Shown here: piece after piece, positions 54,222 to 63,196 of the stretch | Layout: each line of letters starts with the position of its first letter | How positions within the stretch are numbered: position 1 is the stretch's first letter | Origin: Dyadobacter sp. 3J3 | GTDB lineage: Bacteria > Bacteroidota > Bacteroidia > Cytophagales > Spirosomataceae | Assembly (NCBI RefSeq): GCF_009801115.1 | Contig: NZ_VTOL01000002.1 | Coordinates: forward strand, 372,001-436,000 | Length of the DNA: 64,000 bases | Reading direction: 5' to 3' | The notes under the pieces: model-generated | What the model was told of the DNA's origin: nothing | Databases searched by the model: none | Seen by the model: the letters and a program-made list of their open reading frames with translations, nothing else | Translations under genes and position numbers: made by a program

Positions 54222-54590
54222 ATGGCACTGCAACTTAATCCTGCACTCGACGTTAACTATCTTAATCAGGTATATGGTGATGACGCGTCAATTGTTCAAA
54301 TCATTTTCGAGGCATTCTTGTCTGACTCTTTGCCCCGCTGGCAGGGTTTGCAAACAGTTTTGGAAAACGAAAATCTGACGGAGGCTGCAAGTATCGTTCA
54401 CGGAATTAAACCTTCTTTTACGATGGCAGGTCTTACCAGCATAAGACCAAAAGTTGATGAACTTGAAAAAGCCATTCATGCCGAAACAGAAATTCAGGAT
54501 CTAATTGCGCATTATCACAGAATCAGCAAGGATGTATATTCGATAACACCAATTTTGGAACAGGAAGCTGAGCGGTTGGGGAAACTTTAA
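54222..54590 (+). CDS. Hpt domain protein
   Basis: This 122-aa single-domain histidine phosphotransfer protein has the phospho-accepting His near residue 60 in VHGIKPSF, matching the H-x-I-K-[PG]-S motif, within a helical bundle. It would relay phosphate between a hybrid histidine kinase and a response regulator. Neither partner is adjacent. It stands alone with a terminator downstream. Confidence 0.88.
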   Translation: MALQLNPALDVNYLNQVYGDDASIVQIIFEAFLSDSLPRWQGLQTVLENENLTEAASIVHGIKPSFTMAGLTSIRPKVDELEKAIHAETEIQDLIAHYHRISKDVYSITPILEQEAERLGKL

Positions 54591-54605
54591 AATATAATTC
54601 GATAT

Positions 54606-54650
54606 AAAAAGACCGTATAATTCCAGAAATGAGATTATGCGGTCTTTTTT
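54606..54650. terminator. Terminator between the Hpt and glycosyltransferase genes
   Basis: The stem AAAAAGACCG / CGGTCTTTTT is extended by a G-T wobble and ATAAT/ATTAT, with a 12-nt loop and T-tract. It serves convergent genes. Confidence 0.85.
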
Positions 54651-54673
54651 GTTAGTACAACTTGCAGGAAACG

Positions 54674-55846
54674 TCAGGCAGTCTTTCTTTTCGATTTCTC
54701 CCACGCCGCGCTTTGGCTGCCTCTAAAATACCTGTCGATCCCGGCGATAACCGCATAATTCATTACACAGAAATAGTACGGAATAAACAAAGCCTTAACC
54801 TTAATCTTACGCCTTTCAAGCAGCCATCCGGCAAGAGATGCACCATAAAACAATACCTGGCCAAAGAGAATAATAATATAAACGAAATTCACAGATCTCA
54901 GGCAAATCACAAAATTCAAAATAAATACAAGAATCATCAGAAAAGGTGTCACCGTCCAGCGCAAAACACGATGACTAACATATTGAAACCAAAGCAGCGG
55001 ATTTTCAAAAGGCGTCATCAGTTTTTTGAGACGTAAAATCGATTGAATACCACCTGCTGCAATACGGACTTTTCTTTTTAATTCTTCCGTAATATTATCA
55101 GACGAAAGCTCAGACGCATAGGCATCGGGCTCATAAATAATTCTATATCCCTGTTGGGCGATAAGCATGGAAATCATGAAATCATCCAGAATTGTATCTG
55201 GTTCAACTTCCTTATAAAGAGATCGTCGGACGCTGAACAATTCACCCGCTGCACCAACAACTGAATACAACTCGGAATCCCATTTTTTGAGCATAGACTC
55301 ATATTTCCAATAGAATCCCTCCCCTGCTGTTGCATCGGAAACATCGTCCTGCATAACCCTTTTTTCTCCCGAAACGGCCCCCACGGTCGGATCAGCATAA
55401 TGACGTGCGATGAGCAACAATGCATCTTTATTCAGAAAAGTATTGGCATCGGTGTAAACAACTACATCGGTATTTACCTCATGCATCGCCCTGTGGATGG
55501 CCATGATTTTTCCGCTTCTGGCAGCAGAATGCATCAATTTGATTTCAGGATGACGAGTAATTAAATCAGGCGTGCGGTCTGTTGAGCCATCTGTAACAAA
55601 AAGTAGATTTAATTTACCCTGTGGATATTTAAGATCTATTGTATTTCTTATTTTTTCTTCAATCAATGATTCCTCATTGTAGGCCGCTACAACCAGCGTT
55701 AAAGTGGGGAAATCCTGGTCGAGACTCGGATAAATTCGCTTTCCTTTGATTATTCTCCGGATTCGTACCAAAATATAAAGCACAATTCCATAACCCAGGA
55801 AAGTGTAAAAAACAATAAATAAACTGATCCAGAAAAGAACTTCCAT
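54674..55846 (-). CDS. Membrane-bound family 2 glycosyltransferase
   Basis: This 390-aa protein has an N-terminal membrane helix (WISLFIVFYTFLGYGIVLYI), a GT-A catalytic domain (LTLVVAAYNEES; VTDGSTDRTPDL; VYTDANTFLN; ILDDFMISMLIA, residues ~45-265), and C-terminal helices (~290-365). This is the CESA-like/GT2 arrangement for building surface glycans. The last Asp pair (DDF) is a good acid/base candidate; a QxxRW motif is not evident. It lies 3 nt downstream of another GT2 gene and probably forms an operon with it. Confidence 0.88.
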   Translation of the reverse strand: MEVLFWISLFIVFYTFLGYGIVLYILVRIRRIIKGKRIYPSLDQDFPTLTLVVAAYNEESLIEEKIRNTIDLKYPQGKLNLLFVTDGSTDRTPDLITRHPEIKLMHSAARSGKIMAIHRAMHEVNTDVVVYTDANTFLNKDALLLIARHYADPTVGAVSGEKRVMQDDVSDATAGEGFYWKYESMLKKWDSELYSVVGAAGELFSVRRSLYKEVEPDTILDDFMISMLIAQQGYRIIYEPDAYASELSSDNITEELKRKVRIAAGGIQSILRLKKLMTPFENPLLWFQYVSHRVLRWTVTPFLMILVFILNFVICLRSVNFVYIIILFGQVLFYGASLAGWLLERRKIKVKALFIPYYFCVMNYAVIAGIDRYFRGSQSAAWEKSKRKTA

Positions 55847-55849
55847 AGA

Positions 55850-56770
55850 TTAAGGTTTGAGGGTAAAGCCTAGATTTTTGCTGTCTGTGTTGTTTGAGAA
55901 ATGCCAGGTGATAGCACTGATAAATACTGGAATAAAATTAAATTCTTTATTGATGAGATAATGAATGATATTTCTTGGAAACACAGTTGCCATGAAGTAG
56001 CACCAAAATATAACAAAAGTTGCTGTCGAAGTATTTTTACGAATAAATAGAATTCTGTTGCGTGTCATAAAAAATTCTTTTAACGCAGATCTTTTTCCGA
56101 CGGAGACTGATTCTTTATGAAAAATAAGAGCCCTAAGGTCGACATGGATTTCGTAGCCTGCTTTCCGGATCCGCTCACACCAGTCAAGTTCTTCAAAATA
56201 CAGAAAATAGTTTTCCGCCATTAATCCTGCTTTCTCTATTGCTTCCTTTCTGATCATCATGGCTGCACCGTGCGCATAGCCGGTTGGCCCGGAAAGGGAA
56301 TCATATTGGCCATGATCTGCTTCAAACTGACCGACACAGGCATTTCTGGCGGTGTAATAATTCATTGGCGTATAACCTGCATATTGCAGCATACCCGGCT
56401 GATCAAAATAATGTATTTTGGGAGAAACAATGCCGATTACAGGATTTTCATCCATTGTTTTAACAAGCAAAGCTATTAGAGATTCAGTAACTTCCGTATC
56501 GTTGTTTATCAGAAAACAGTAATCACCAGTCGCTTGTTTTATACCTATGTTATTACCGCCAGCGAAACCAGTATTGGCATCAGAGCGAATAAAAATAATA
56601 TCAGGATATTTAACTCTCCATTCCGGCACGGGATTCTCCTTACTCCCATTGTCAACTACAATGATTTCAAGATTCTGATATGTATTTATATCCTTTAACG
56701 ACCTGAGCAGATCTTCTGTAATTTTGGGTTGATTAAAATTTACTGTAATAACTGAAACTTTTTTCATCAC
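55850..56770 (-). CDS. Family 2 glycosyltransferase (rhamnosyltransferase-like)
   Basis: This 306-aa soluble GT-A enzyme starts VSVITVNFNQPKITEDLL, with VDNGSKENP, the DxD-like FLINNDTEV near 92-100, and FLYFEELDWCERIRKAGY near 192-209. This pattern matches the WbbL-type rhamnosyl transferase subgroup, but the donor sugar is not proven. The C-terminal region is amphipathic (FVIFWCYFMATVFPRN), perhaps membrane-associated. It is the first gene of a two-gene unit and is divergent from the signalling operon. Confidence 0.88.
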   Translation of the reverse strand: MMKKVSVITVNFNQPKITEDLLRSLKDINTYQNLEIIVVDNGSKENPVPEWRVKYPDIIFIRSDANTGFAGGNNIGIKQATGDYCFLINNDTEVTESLIALLVKTMDENPVIGIVSPKIHYFDQPGMLQYAGYTPMNYYTARNACVGQFEADHGQYDSLSGPTGYAHGAAMMIRKEAIEKAGLMAENYFLYFEELDWCERIRKAGYEIHVDLRALIFHKESVSVGKRSALKEFFMTRNRILFIRKNTSTATFVIFWCYFMATVFPRNIIHYLINKEFNFIPVFISAITWHFSNNTDSKNLGFTLKP

Positions 56771-56952
56771 AAATAGGAAGAGTAATTTTACAGTAAAAAA
56801 GAGAATTTATTTTAATGATTTTGTAGAATTATTTCAAAATTAACAATAAAAATATAGCTTTAAACAAATTATAAAAATTGGAGAAAATTTTCATTTCAAA
56901 TTCATTCTCAAATCCCTGGCAAAAAGTTAAAATATAATTTATCAAAGATAAA

Positions 56953-57504
56953 GTGAAAATTCCCCGGCTACCTGATTCGAATAGAATTTCTGAAATAAAT
57001 GCAACCGAACCTCAACAGGTAGATCGGGAAAATCAATTGCTTGAAAAAAAGATTCAGGAACTCATAGGCGCTATTGAAGTTTCTAATATTAACAGCCAAA
57101 GTTCTAAACTATATCAAAAAAGAATTGCTGATGCTTTTCAGAAATCGATGCTGACTCCTAAGGAGTTGGCCCCATTTAAAGAACTGGATCAGGATAACAA
57201 TTTGTCCAGAGAAGAACTGCTGGAAGGATTGGAAAAACTACTATCCGAAAACACATTTGACAGCGAGGTAAGCAAAACATATCTGCGCAAAAATACCTTA
57301 CAAAAGGGAGTGATGTTCATCCTGGCCATTTTGCTTATTGTGGTTGGATTCGCCATGATCATTATGCCTGCTCCGCCAAGTTTTGAAATTTTTACTGTAT
57401 TTTATTTTAATGCAAATGATGGGGTGACCGTTATGGATCTGGTTTCTTTGCTCATTATTTTTGGTGGGGTACTTGTGTTCATTCTAAATTTTAACAAAAA
57501 ATGA
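56953..57504 (+). CDS. Two-helix membrane protein with EF-hand-like loop
   Basis: This 183-aa protein starts at GTG 56953. Its N-terminal ~110 residues are soluble and helical, with DQDNNLSREELLEGLEKLL near 77-95, which has the D-x-D-x-N-x-x-S-x-x-E spacing of a single EF-hand calcium loop. Two hydrophobic segments follow (VMFILAILLIVVGFAMIIM and LVSLLIIFGGVLVFIL). The family is not recognised. It overlaps the REC-PP2C gene by 4 nt (ATGA), so it is the first member of the partner-switching operon and could be its membrane input. Confidence 0.6.
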   Translation: MKIPRLPDSNRISEINATEPQQVDRENQLLEKKIQELIGAIEVSNINSQSSKLYQKRIADAFQKSMLTPKELAPFKELDQDNNLSREELLEGLEKLLSENTFDSEVSKTYLRKNTLQKGVMFILAILLIVVGFAMIIMPAPPSFEIFTVFYFNANDGVTVMDLVSLLIIFGGVLVFILNFNKK

Positions 57505-58658
57505 TAACCATGCCCGAACCTCCAAAATCTGTAAAAAAAATACTTCTGGTAGAAGATAACCTCCTTTTCAGAAAGGTAATGGAGGCGTCCTTAAAAAAAG
57601 CGGGTTATACCTGCATGTTATGTGATTCAGCATCGGCAGCCTTGCATTTATTGCAAACCGAAACACCTGATCTGATATTATCGGATTACGATATGCCTGA
57701 AATAAATGGTTTTGACTTTCGTCAGGCAGTTTTACTCAATCCAAACATTCGTGATATTCCCTTTGTGTTCCTGACTTCGTTCACCGACAATTCTCTGATA
57801 CTGGAGGGCCTGAATATGAATGCATTGGATTATATCAACAAAGAAACCCATTTGCCGGTCATCATTTCCAAGTTAAATAACATCATAAAATCGCTTGAAA
57901 ACGAGCATATCAGATCCATCAGGGAATTACGCATTGCCGCAGAAACACTCAATGTAAAGTCCATTCCAACTGCGAGTCCTATAACCAGCGGCTTCAAAGT
58001 TTATTTTTGGCATAAAGGTTATCGTGGATACCCGGGAGGCGATTTTATAGATTTTGTTCAGGTTGACCAGCGTTATTGCTTTGCATTTTTGGGAGATATC
58101 ATGGGTAAAAAATGGAAAGCCTGGTTTTTTACTTTTGGCTTTTTAAGCTATATACGAGCTGCCATACGGTTTTGTGTTTTGGATAATGATTTTAAACTGG
58201 ATTCGATTGTTACCAAAATCAACAAACTTGTTTATCTGGACGAAAGCCTTCAGAATATCCTATCCAGCCTGTCGCTCATATTGCTCGACAGCGAAACCGG
58301 TGAAGTTCATTATACAGGTGCCGGTGATCTTCCCTTAATTTATTTCAAACCTGCCGATCTAATCCCCAAAACGCTGCTTTCTTCCGGTTTGCTACTCGGC
58401 CTGCTTGAAGACGGCATGTATGATAAACAAATTATCAACATGAAAACCGGCGAACAGCTGGTGATATTCACAGATGGGATGATCGATATTCCCTCCAACG
58501 GCTCTAAGAAAAGCGATTATCCATTTTTTGTTGAGAAAATAAGTCCGTTTTTAGGTGATCCAAATAGTTTTGAATTAATAAAATCTAACGTTTTAGAAAG
58601 AATTGACGACACCAATCAAATGGACGACGCCAGCATCATTTTCATAGAAAAACAATAA
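57501..58658 (+). CDS. Response regulator-PP2C (SpoIIE-type) phosphatase
   Basis: This 385-aa protein has an N-terminal receiver domain: acidic pair E18-D19, phospho-acceptor Asp62 in LILSDYDMP, Thr in FLTSF, Lys in DYINKETH. A PP2C-family domain follows from ~160: YPGGDFIDFVQVD, FLGDIMGKKW, VHYTGAGDLPL, VIFTDGMIDIP, MDDASIIFIEK. The metal-binding Asp residues are present, so it is predicted to dephosphorylate a STAS protein when its receiver is phosphorylated, as RsbU and RssB-type proteins do. The STAS gene follows within 5 nt. Confidence 0.9.
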   Translation: MITMPEPPKSVKKILLVEDNLLFRKVMEASLKKAGYTCMLCDSASAALHLLQTETPDLILSDYDMPEINGFDFRQAVLLNPNIRDIPFVFLTSFTDNSLILEGLNMNALDYINKETHLPVIISKLNNIIKSLENEHIRSIRELRIAAETLNVKSIPTASPITSGFKVYFWHKGYRGYPGGDFIDFVQVDQRYCFAFLGDIMGKKWKAWFFTFGFLSYIRAAIRFCVLDNDFKLDSIVTKINKLVYLDESLQNILSSLSLILLDSETGEVHYTGAGDLPLIYFKPADLIPKTLLSSGLLLGLLEDGMYDKQIINMKTGEQLVIFTDGMIDIPSNGSKKSDYPFFVEKISPFLGDPNSFELIKSNVLERIDDTNQMDDASIIFIEKQ

Positions 58659-58663
58659 CCCTC

Positions 58664-59005
58664 ATGATACTTCAAGTTAACCAAATCGAAAATATTGTAC
58701 AGGCAACCATTTTGCCCGAAGAAGCAAGTCTTGCTAACGCCGACTTGTTCAAAGAAGAAATGATAACGCTCATTGCCGAGGGCGCTAAGCTCATTATGGT
58801 AAGTTTTGAGAATGTGAACTATATAGATAGCTCATTTCTCGGAAGTCTGGTAGTGGCATTAAAATATGCAATGCCCAGAAAAACAGATATTTACCTGGTA
58901 GCATTAAAGCCAGATGTCAGAAATTTGCTTACTCTGATAAGGATGGATAAAGTTTTCAAAATTTTCACCAGTTATGATAAGGCCATGGAAACATTCCATT
59001 TGTAA
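58664..59005 (+). CDS. STAS domain anti-anti-sigma factor-like protein
   Basis: This 113-aa protein is a single STAS domain with the phosphorylation site loop YIDSSFLGSLVVALKYA (Ser56/Ser57). In partner-switching systems, unphosphorylated STAS protein sequesters an anti-sigma kinase. It is placed between the PP2C phosphatase and the kinase-like protein and shares one base (TAATG) with the next gene, showing tight coupling. Confidence 0.92.
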   Translation: MILQVNQIENIVQATILPEEASLANADLFKEEMITLIAEGAKLIMVSFENVNYIDSSFLGSLVVALKYAMPRKTDIYLVALKPDVRNLLTLIRMDKVFKIFTSYDKAMETFHL

Positions 59006-59592
59006 TGAAAAAATACAGTCACAAGAAGTCATACATATTTCATAATAAGGCAGAAGGGTTAGCTTCGGTTGTGAGAAAATGTGTAGAATATATTAAAGAG
59101 CAAAATGAATTCTTGGGTGTACCTGTGGCTATTCATTCAAAAATACAATGGGCGATTACCGAATTACTCATCAACGGAGCTAAACACTCCGGCTCTGCAA
59201 AAAGTCGGCTTAATCTTAAATTTTCAGAGAGCGATCTCACTATTGAAAAGGAAGATTTCGGAAATTCACTTGAATTAATAGTAGATGCAGGTGAGAGTAA
59301 ACTAACCTGGCCATTACTTGAAAACCTTGTAAATCAACATTTTGAAGTTTACAGAAATGGAATGGATTCTCTTCGCGTTTTCACCGCCTCAGAGAATAGT
59401 GCCATTTTCATTCTCGAAGAAGTTGAAGACGAAGAAATGCCCCTTTTGCTTGTCAACACCAGTGACCACTTTGGGTTAATGATCATTGCAAAATCCTCGG
59501 AGCATTTCACTTATATGTACGAAAAAAAAAGTGGGAAAAATATATTTAGTATTCGATTTGATTATAAAGGAAACCTGAACAAGAATCTTTAA
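59005..59592 (+). CDS. HATPase-like (anti-sigma kinase/SiaB-type) protein
   Basis: This 195-aa protein has an N-box-like helix ITELLINGAKHSGS (~51-64), as in GHKL ATPases of the RsbW/HATPase_c_2 kind. The expected DxGxG box is replaced by KEDFGNS, so ATP binding may be weakened. The C-terminal half (~110-195) is an additional beta-rich domain not found in RsbW. By position it is the predicted kinase or binding partner of the STAS protein. Its stop overlaps the convergent glycosyltransferase gene by 4 nt. Confidence 0.65.
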   Translation: MKKYSHKKSYIFHNKAEGLASVVRKCVEYIKEQNEFLGVPVAIHSKIQWAITELLINGAKHSGSAKSRLNLKFSESDLTIEKEDFGNSLELIVDAGESKLTWPLLENLVNQHFEVYRNGMDSLRVFTASENSAIFILEEVEDEEMPLLLVNTSDHFGLMIIAKSSEHFTYMYEKKSGKNIFSIRFDYKGNLNKNL

Positions 59593-60818
59593 TGATTACC
59601 AAGGTTGCTTTTTTCTTTAATATCAAACTGATTCGAAATAATGTCTGCCATCTCATCAATCCTGCTCTCCCAGGTATTTTCAGCGGCAATTTTCACTCGC
59701 TCAGCTATCAGGGATGAATTGTCATTATTTATTGCGGCTTCAATAGCTTGGGAAAAACTTTTTGCATCAGAGCAAAAAGCAACACTTCCCTTTGTAAATT
59801 CAATCAAATCCGGATTAAAATCAATAGCCACAACAGGTTTCCCTGCTCCAAGATATTCAAAAAGTTTTAGGGGAAAAATACTATTACTTACATCATCCTT
59901 TTTGAAAGGAATAATCGCAACATCAAAACCTTTGATTACAGAAGGCATATGTTCATATGCAACCGAGCCTATAAAATATACATTTTCAGCCTCATAGTAC
60001 CATTTTGGAATGAATTGCTTATCCTCCGGACCAACAAATACAAAACTTTTATCAGTATTTTTTTTTATGACTTTTTCAAGCAAATCATAGTCTATCCGCC
60101 GTTCGATTGCTCCGAAATATCCAATAACAGGCTTTTTTAATTTGGCAATAGATGGCATAACCGAAAGATCCGGGTCAAGCGCTTTGCTGCTATGCTCCAA
60201 GTTTGCTGCATTGGCAATAAAATAAGAATTTGGATTATCCCTTTTCTTTTCAACATACAATTGTCTGCTGCTGCATATGACTAAATCGCTCGTCTTAACC
60301 AGCCTATCTTCTGAAACTACACCGTGCTTTCTGTTAAACGTAAGAACCATTGGATCAAGGCAATGGTATATAGTTAGCATTGGATTCAGCTTTTCAGCAA
60401 TATCGGGATAATGAAAATTAAAAGAGTTAATGAATATAAAATCCTTGATGTTGTATCTTGCAATTATTGCTTTCAACTTCATCCTTATAAGCTTTTCATT
60501 AAGCTTTAGGGCTATACGAAATAACGCGCCTTCCGGTAAAAAATTAATAGAAAAAAGTATTGGGGGAATAATAACTTTTAAATTCGGGACATCAGTCTCA
60601 ACCAGAGAAGTATCCCATAATGAAATGTGATCTTTTCTGATTTTGTATTCATTAGACTTTCTAAGAAGAAAATAATCTTTTATAGTAAACGGATTCTCAA
60701 CATAATAAACCTCGTTTTCTCTTGCAAGTAATTTGGCAGTCGTATAGTTCGTAGATTCAATAAGTGAGTCAAACCGCGGCAAGCCAAATATAATAATCTG
60801 ATGTCCTTTAAGTTTCAT
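59589..60818 (-). CDS. Glycosyltransferase (GT4/TuaH-like)
   Basis: This 409-aa GT-B-fold protein contains an N-terminal Rossmann region (HQIIIFGLPRFDSL) and a C-terminal donor domain with VIGYFGAIERRIDYDLL, FVFVGPEDKQF, NVYFIGSVAYEHMPSVIKGFDVAIIPFK and SIFPLKLFEYLGAGKPVVA. These match a subgroup near teichuronic-acid glycosyltransferases. The sugar is unknown. It is monocistronic, facing the signalling operon end to end. Confidence 0.82.
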   Translation of the reverse strand: MKLKGHQIIIFGLPRFDSLIESTNYTTAKLLARENEVYYVENPFTIKDYFLLRKSNEYKIRKDHISLWDTSLVETDVPNLKVIIPPILFSINFLPEGALFRIALKLNEKLIRMKLKAIIARYNIKDFIFINSFNFHYPDIAEKLNPMLTIYHCLDPMVLTFNRKHGVVSEDRLVKTSDLVICSSRQLYVEKKRDNPNSYFIANAANLEHSSKALDPDLSVMPSIAKLKKPVIGYFGAIERRIDYDLLEKVIKKNTDKSFVFVGPEDKQFIPKWYYEAENVYFIGSVAYEHMPSVIKGFDVAIIPFKKDDVSNSIFPLKLFEYLGAGKPVVAIDFNPDLIEFTKGSVAFCSDAKSFSQAIEAAINNDNSSLIAERVKIAAENTWESRIDEMADIISNQFDIKEKSNLGNH

Positions 60819-61006
60819 TTATAAAATCTCCAACGAATTTAAGCAGTCTTGCCTGAGGTTCACGATAACAATGCATTCAATAATCAAAGAATAGCACCTA
60901 AATATAGCTTGTATCCAACGATAATTTATCGTGCAATTTATATTAATCTTTTCTAAATCAGTAATAGTAAGTTTTCTAATGCTCAAATACTGTTATAGTA
61001 TTATTT
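60819..61006. other. Short AT-rich spacer in the polysaccharide region
   Basis: Spacer of 188 nt between two minus-strand glycosyltransferase genes. I saw no gene, hairpin or clear promoter. Confidence 0.4.
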
Positions 61007-61822
61007 TTAGTGATCGAGAACATCCACCCATTCAAATTTCTCTGTCATTATTCCTTTGGGGTGTTCACGCCCAAGCCTGAATCCGAACCAGTTCTTGGGT
61101 GCTATAACCCTGTTATTTTTTTTACATAAATAAGCAGCCCACCACGCAAAAGTACTATTTGAGATAATTGAAACATCCGCATTCATAATCAACTGAAAGT
61201 CCAATATTTCTGAATTTTGTGAAAATATAAAGTTTTCTTTTGCCGGGAATGCAAGCTTTACAAAATCCATATCATCACTAACAAAAAAAACCTTGTAAGA
61301 GTCCAGATTTTCTATTGAGTTCAGGTGTTTTTGAAAGTATTCAATTGGAAGTGAAATATCCCTCTTTCCATAGGTAAGGTAATCGGTTCGCCTGATGTGA
61401 ACAACAATGGTTTTATTCTGTTTAAATATATCTCCGAATTTCGAAATAAATTCTTCTTGATATTTCTTTCTCAGCTTTGGCTTTGTATTATCAGGGAGAT
61501 GTTTTATGTAAAAATCGGATTGGAAAAATCCGTTATACATGGTCAGGTTTTCAGGATTAAATTCCTTTGGGCCAAAAAAATTTTGGACGTAAACTTGCTT
61601 AAACTTGAAGATTTTAGGGATAGAGCGGGTAAAGACCGAATACAATTTTGAACTCTGAGTAAAGTTTTCATAAGGACCAAAATCAAAATATTTTACCAGA
61701 TAAGCATGATGTGGATTAGGAAAAAAGTAAATGTTCTTCCTATTCTTTGTTTTAAGATATTGCAGAAAATAATATTGAAACAACTGATTACCAAGCCTTC
61801 CAGTAAAATTCACTCCTACCAT
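61007..61822 (-). CDS. Alpha-1,2-fucosyltransferase-like (GT11)
   Basis: This 271-aa protein shows the GT11 motifs GRLGNQLFQYYFLQYL (residues ~9-24), VVHIRRTDYLTYGKRDI (~140) and NSTFAWWAAYLCKKN (~228). GT11 enzymes add L-fucose from GDP-fucose to galactose in bacterial surface glycans. No GDP-fucose synthesis gene is in this window. It lies 18 nt downstream of the flippase gene in the same direction. Confidence 0.9.
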   Translation of the reverse strand: MVGVNFTGRLGNQLFQYYFLQYLKTKNRKNIYFFPNPHHAYLVKYFDFGPYENFTQSSKLYSVFTRSIPKIFKFKQVYVQNFFGPKEFNPENLTMYNGFFQSDFYIKHLPDNTKPKLRKKYQEEFISKFGDIFKQNKTIVVHIRRTDYLTYGKRDISLPIEYFQKHLNSIENLDSYKVFFVSDDMDFVKLAFPAKENFIFSQNSEILDFQLIMNADVSIISNSTFAWWAAYLCKKNNRVIAPKNWFGFRLGREHPKGIMTEKFEWVDVLDH

Positions 61823-61840
61823 ATGAATAATATTTACAGA

Positions 61841-63196
61841 TTAATTTCTAAGTGATTTTTTCTCCCAGTAGGGCTTGATATACTTGTTTAAAAACTCAGG
61901 ATAGAATTTATAGGCATATACAAATGTGTTCAGCAGATTGACATTTATCTCCCTTTTCAAAATAATCTGAGCGACTGTAAAGCCAATAAGATTAGAGCAT
62001 AAAGTAGCATAGGCTGCGCCCATTACACCTAGTCTGCCTATGAAAAAGTAATTCAAAATCAAATTTAGGGACGCTGTTCCGAGAACTACCAGAAAAGTTA
62101 AACGCGTTTTTCCAATAGAATCAAGAATATTACCGAACTGACGGCCATACGGTATTAGTAAGCAATAAAGTAGCGTAACCTGCAAAAGAGGAATGGAGTC
62201 ATTGTATTTTTCCCCGGCAATGGTAGTTATAACAATACCCGAGAATAAGTATAGAAAAATTACTACGGGCAAGACCAGAGCCAAGGTGGTTCCGACAGAT
62301 TTTTCATATAAATATTTCACCGCAGAAGTCCCATCCACCTCCATCCTTTTAGCACTTTGAGGGAAAACAATAGTCGCAATCGCATTTCCCGGAATATCGA
62401 TTAGGTTCGTTATACGTACTGCGATATTAAATGCGCCCGACGCGGCCGGGGACAACATCGCACCAAGCATCATCTGGTCAATGGTATTGGATAACAATGA
62501 GCTGATCAAGGTTCCAAAAGCATATTTACCATAGCCAAATAATTTATTAACCCAGCTTCTGCTTAGTTGAATAGACAGAGCTAAGTTGTGACGTACGAAG
62601 CTGAAAGCTATAAGCATGGCTACAAGTGCACTAAACATTTGAACCCAGACCAGATATATTAATTTTACCTCAAACGAAAAAATGTAGCAAATTAGAATAA
62701 AGCAAAAGAAAGATGCCTGTTTGATTAAACCAGCTATAAAAATCCCGTTATAACGAAGATTGGCTTGCTCAACGGCGTTAAACTGAGCCTGTGCACCGGA
62801 GAATAAATAGATTACAGTATAAAAATAGAGTAAAGAAGTAAGCTGAGGCGAGTTCCACAATTTGCTCAAAAAGGGCGCAAAAATAAATATTGCTGCAACT
62901 GAAATTAATGAAACCACACCACTTATTGCAAAGGATGCAGTGGTAATATCCTTATGATGTTCCTTATCAGACGACGAAATAAATTTGATCAGAGCATTCT
63001 GAATCAGTCCGCTTCTTATCGCCTCAAGAATCGTAAAGGTGGACATAAAAAGAGTCCACACACCAAAATCATTTTTTGATAGTACTCTAACCAGCACGTA
63101 AAAACTGGCAAAGCCAAAAAATACTCCGGAAAAATTTTGAATGATATTGATGAAGCCGGATTTTATCCAGTAATGATCCTTTTTTTTATCTTCCAT
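61841..63196 (-). CDS. Polysaccharide flippase (Wzx-like)
   Basis: This 451-aa polytopic protein has about 12-14 hydrophobic helices, and its start (FINIIQNFSGVFFGFASFYVLVRVLSKNDFGVWTLF) is typical of the MATE/MVF-like oligosaccharide flippases. It would move lipid-linked glycan units across the inner membrane. Its ATG shares a base (TAATG) with the stop of the truncated gene upstream, so they are translationally coupled. Confidence 0.88.
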   Translation of the reverse strand: MEDKKKDHYWIKSGFINIIQNFSGVFFGFASFYVLVRVLSKNDFGVWTLFMSTFTILEAIRSGLIQNALIKFISSSDKEHHKDITTASFAISGVVSLISVAAIFIFAPFLSKLWNSPQLTSLLYFYTVIYLFSGAQAQFNAVEQANLRYNGIFIAGLIKQASFFCFILICYIFSFEVKLIYLVWVQMFSALVAMLIAFSFVRHNLALSIQLSRSWVNKLFGYGKYAFGTLISSLLSNTIDQMMLGAMLSPAASGAFNIAVRITNLIDIPGNAIATIVFPQSAKRMEVDGTSAVKYLYEKSVGTTLALVLPVVIFLYLFSGIVITTIAGEKYNDSIPLLQVTLLYCLLIPYGRQFGNILDSIGKTRLTFLVVLGTASLNLILNYFFIGRLGVMGAAYATLCSNLIGFTVAQIILKREINVNLLNTFVYAYKFYPEFLNKYIKPYWEKKSLRN

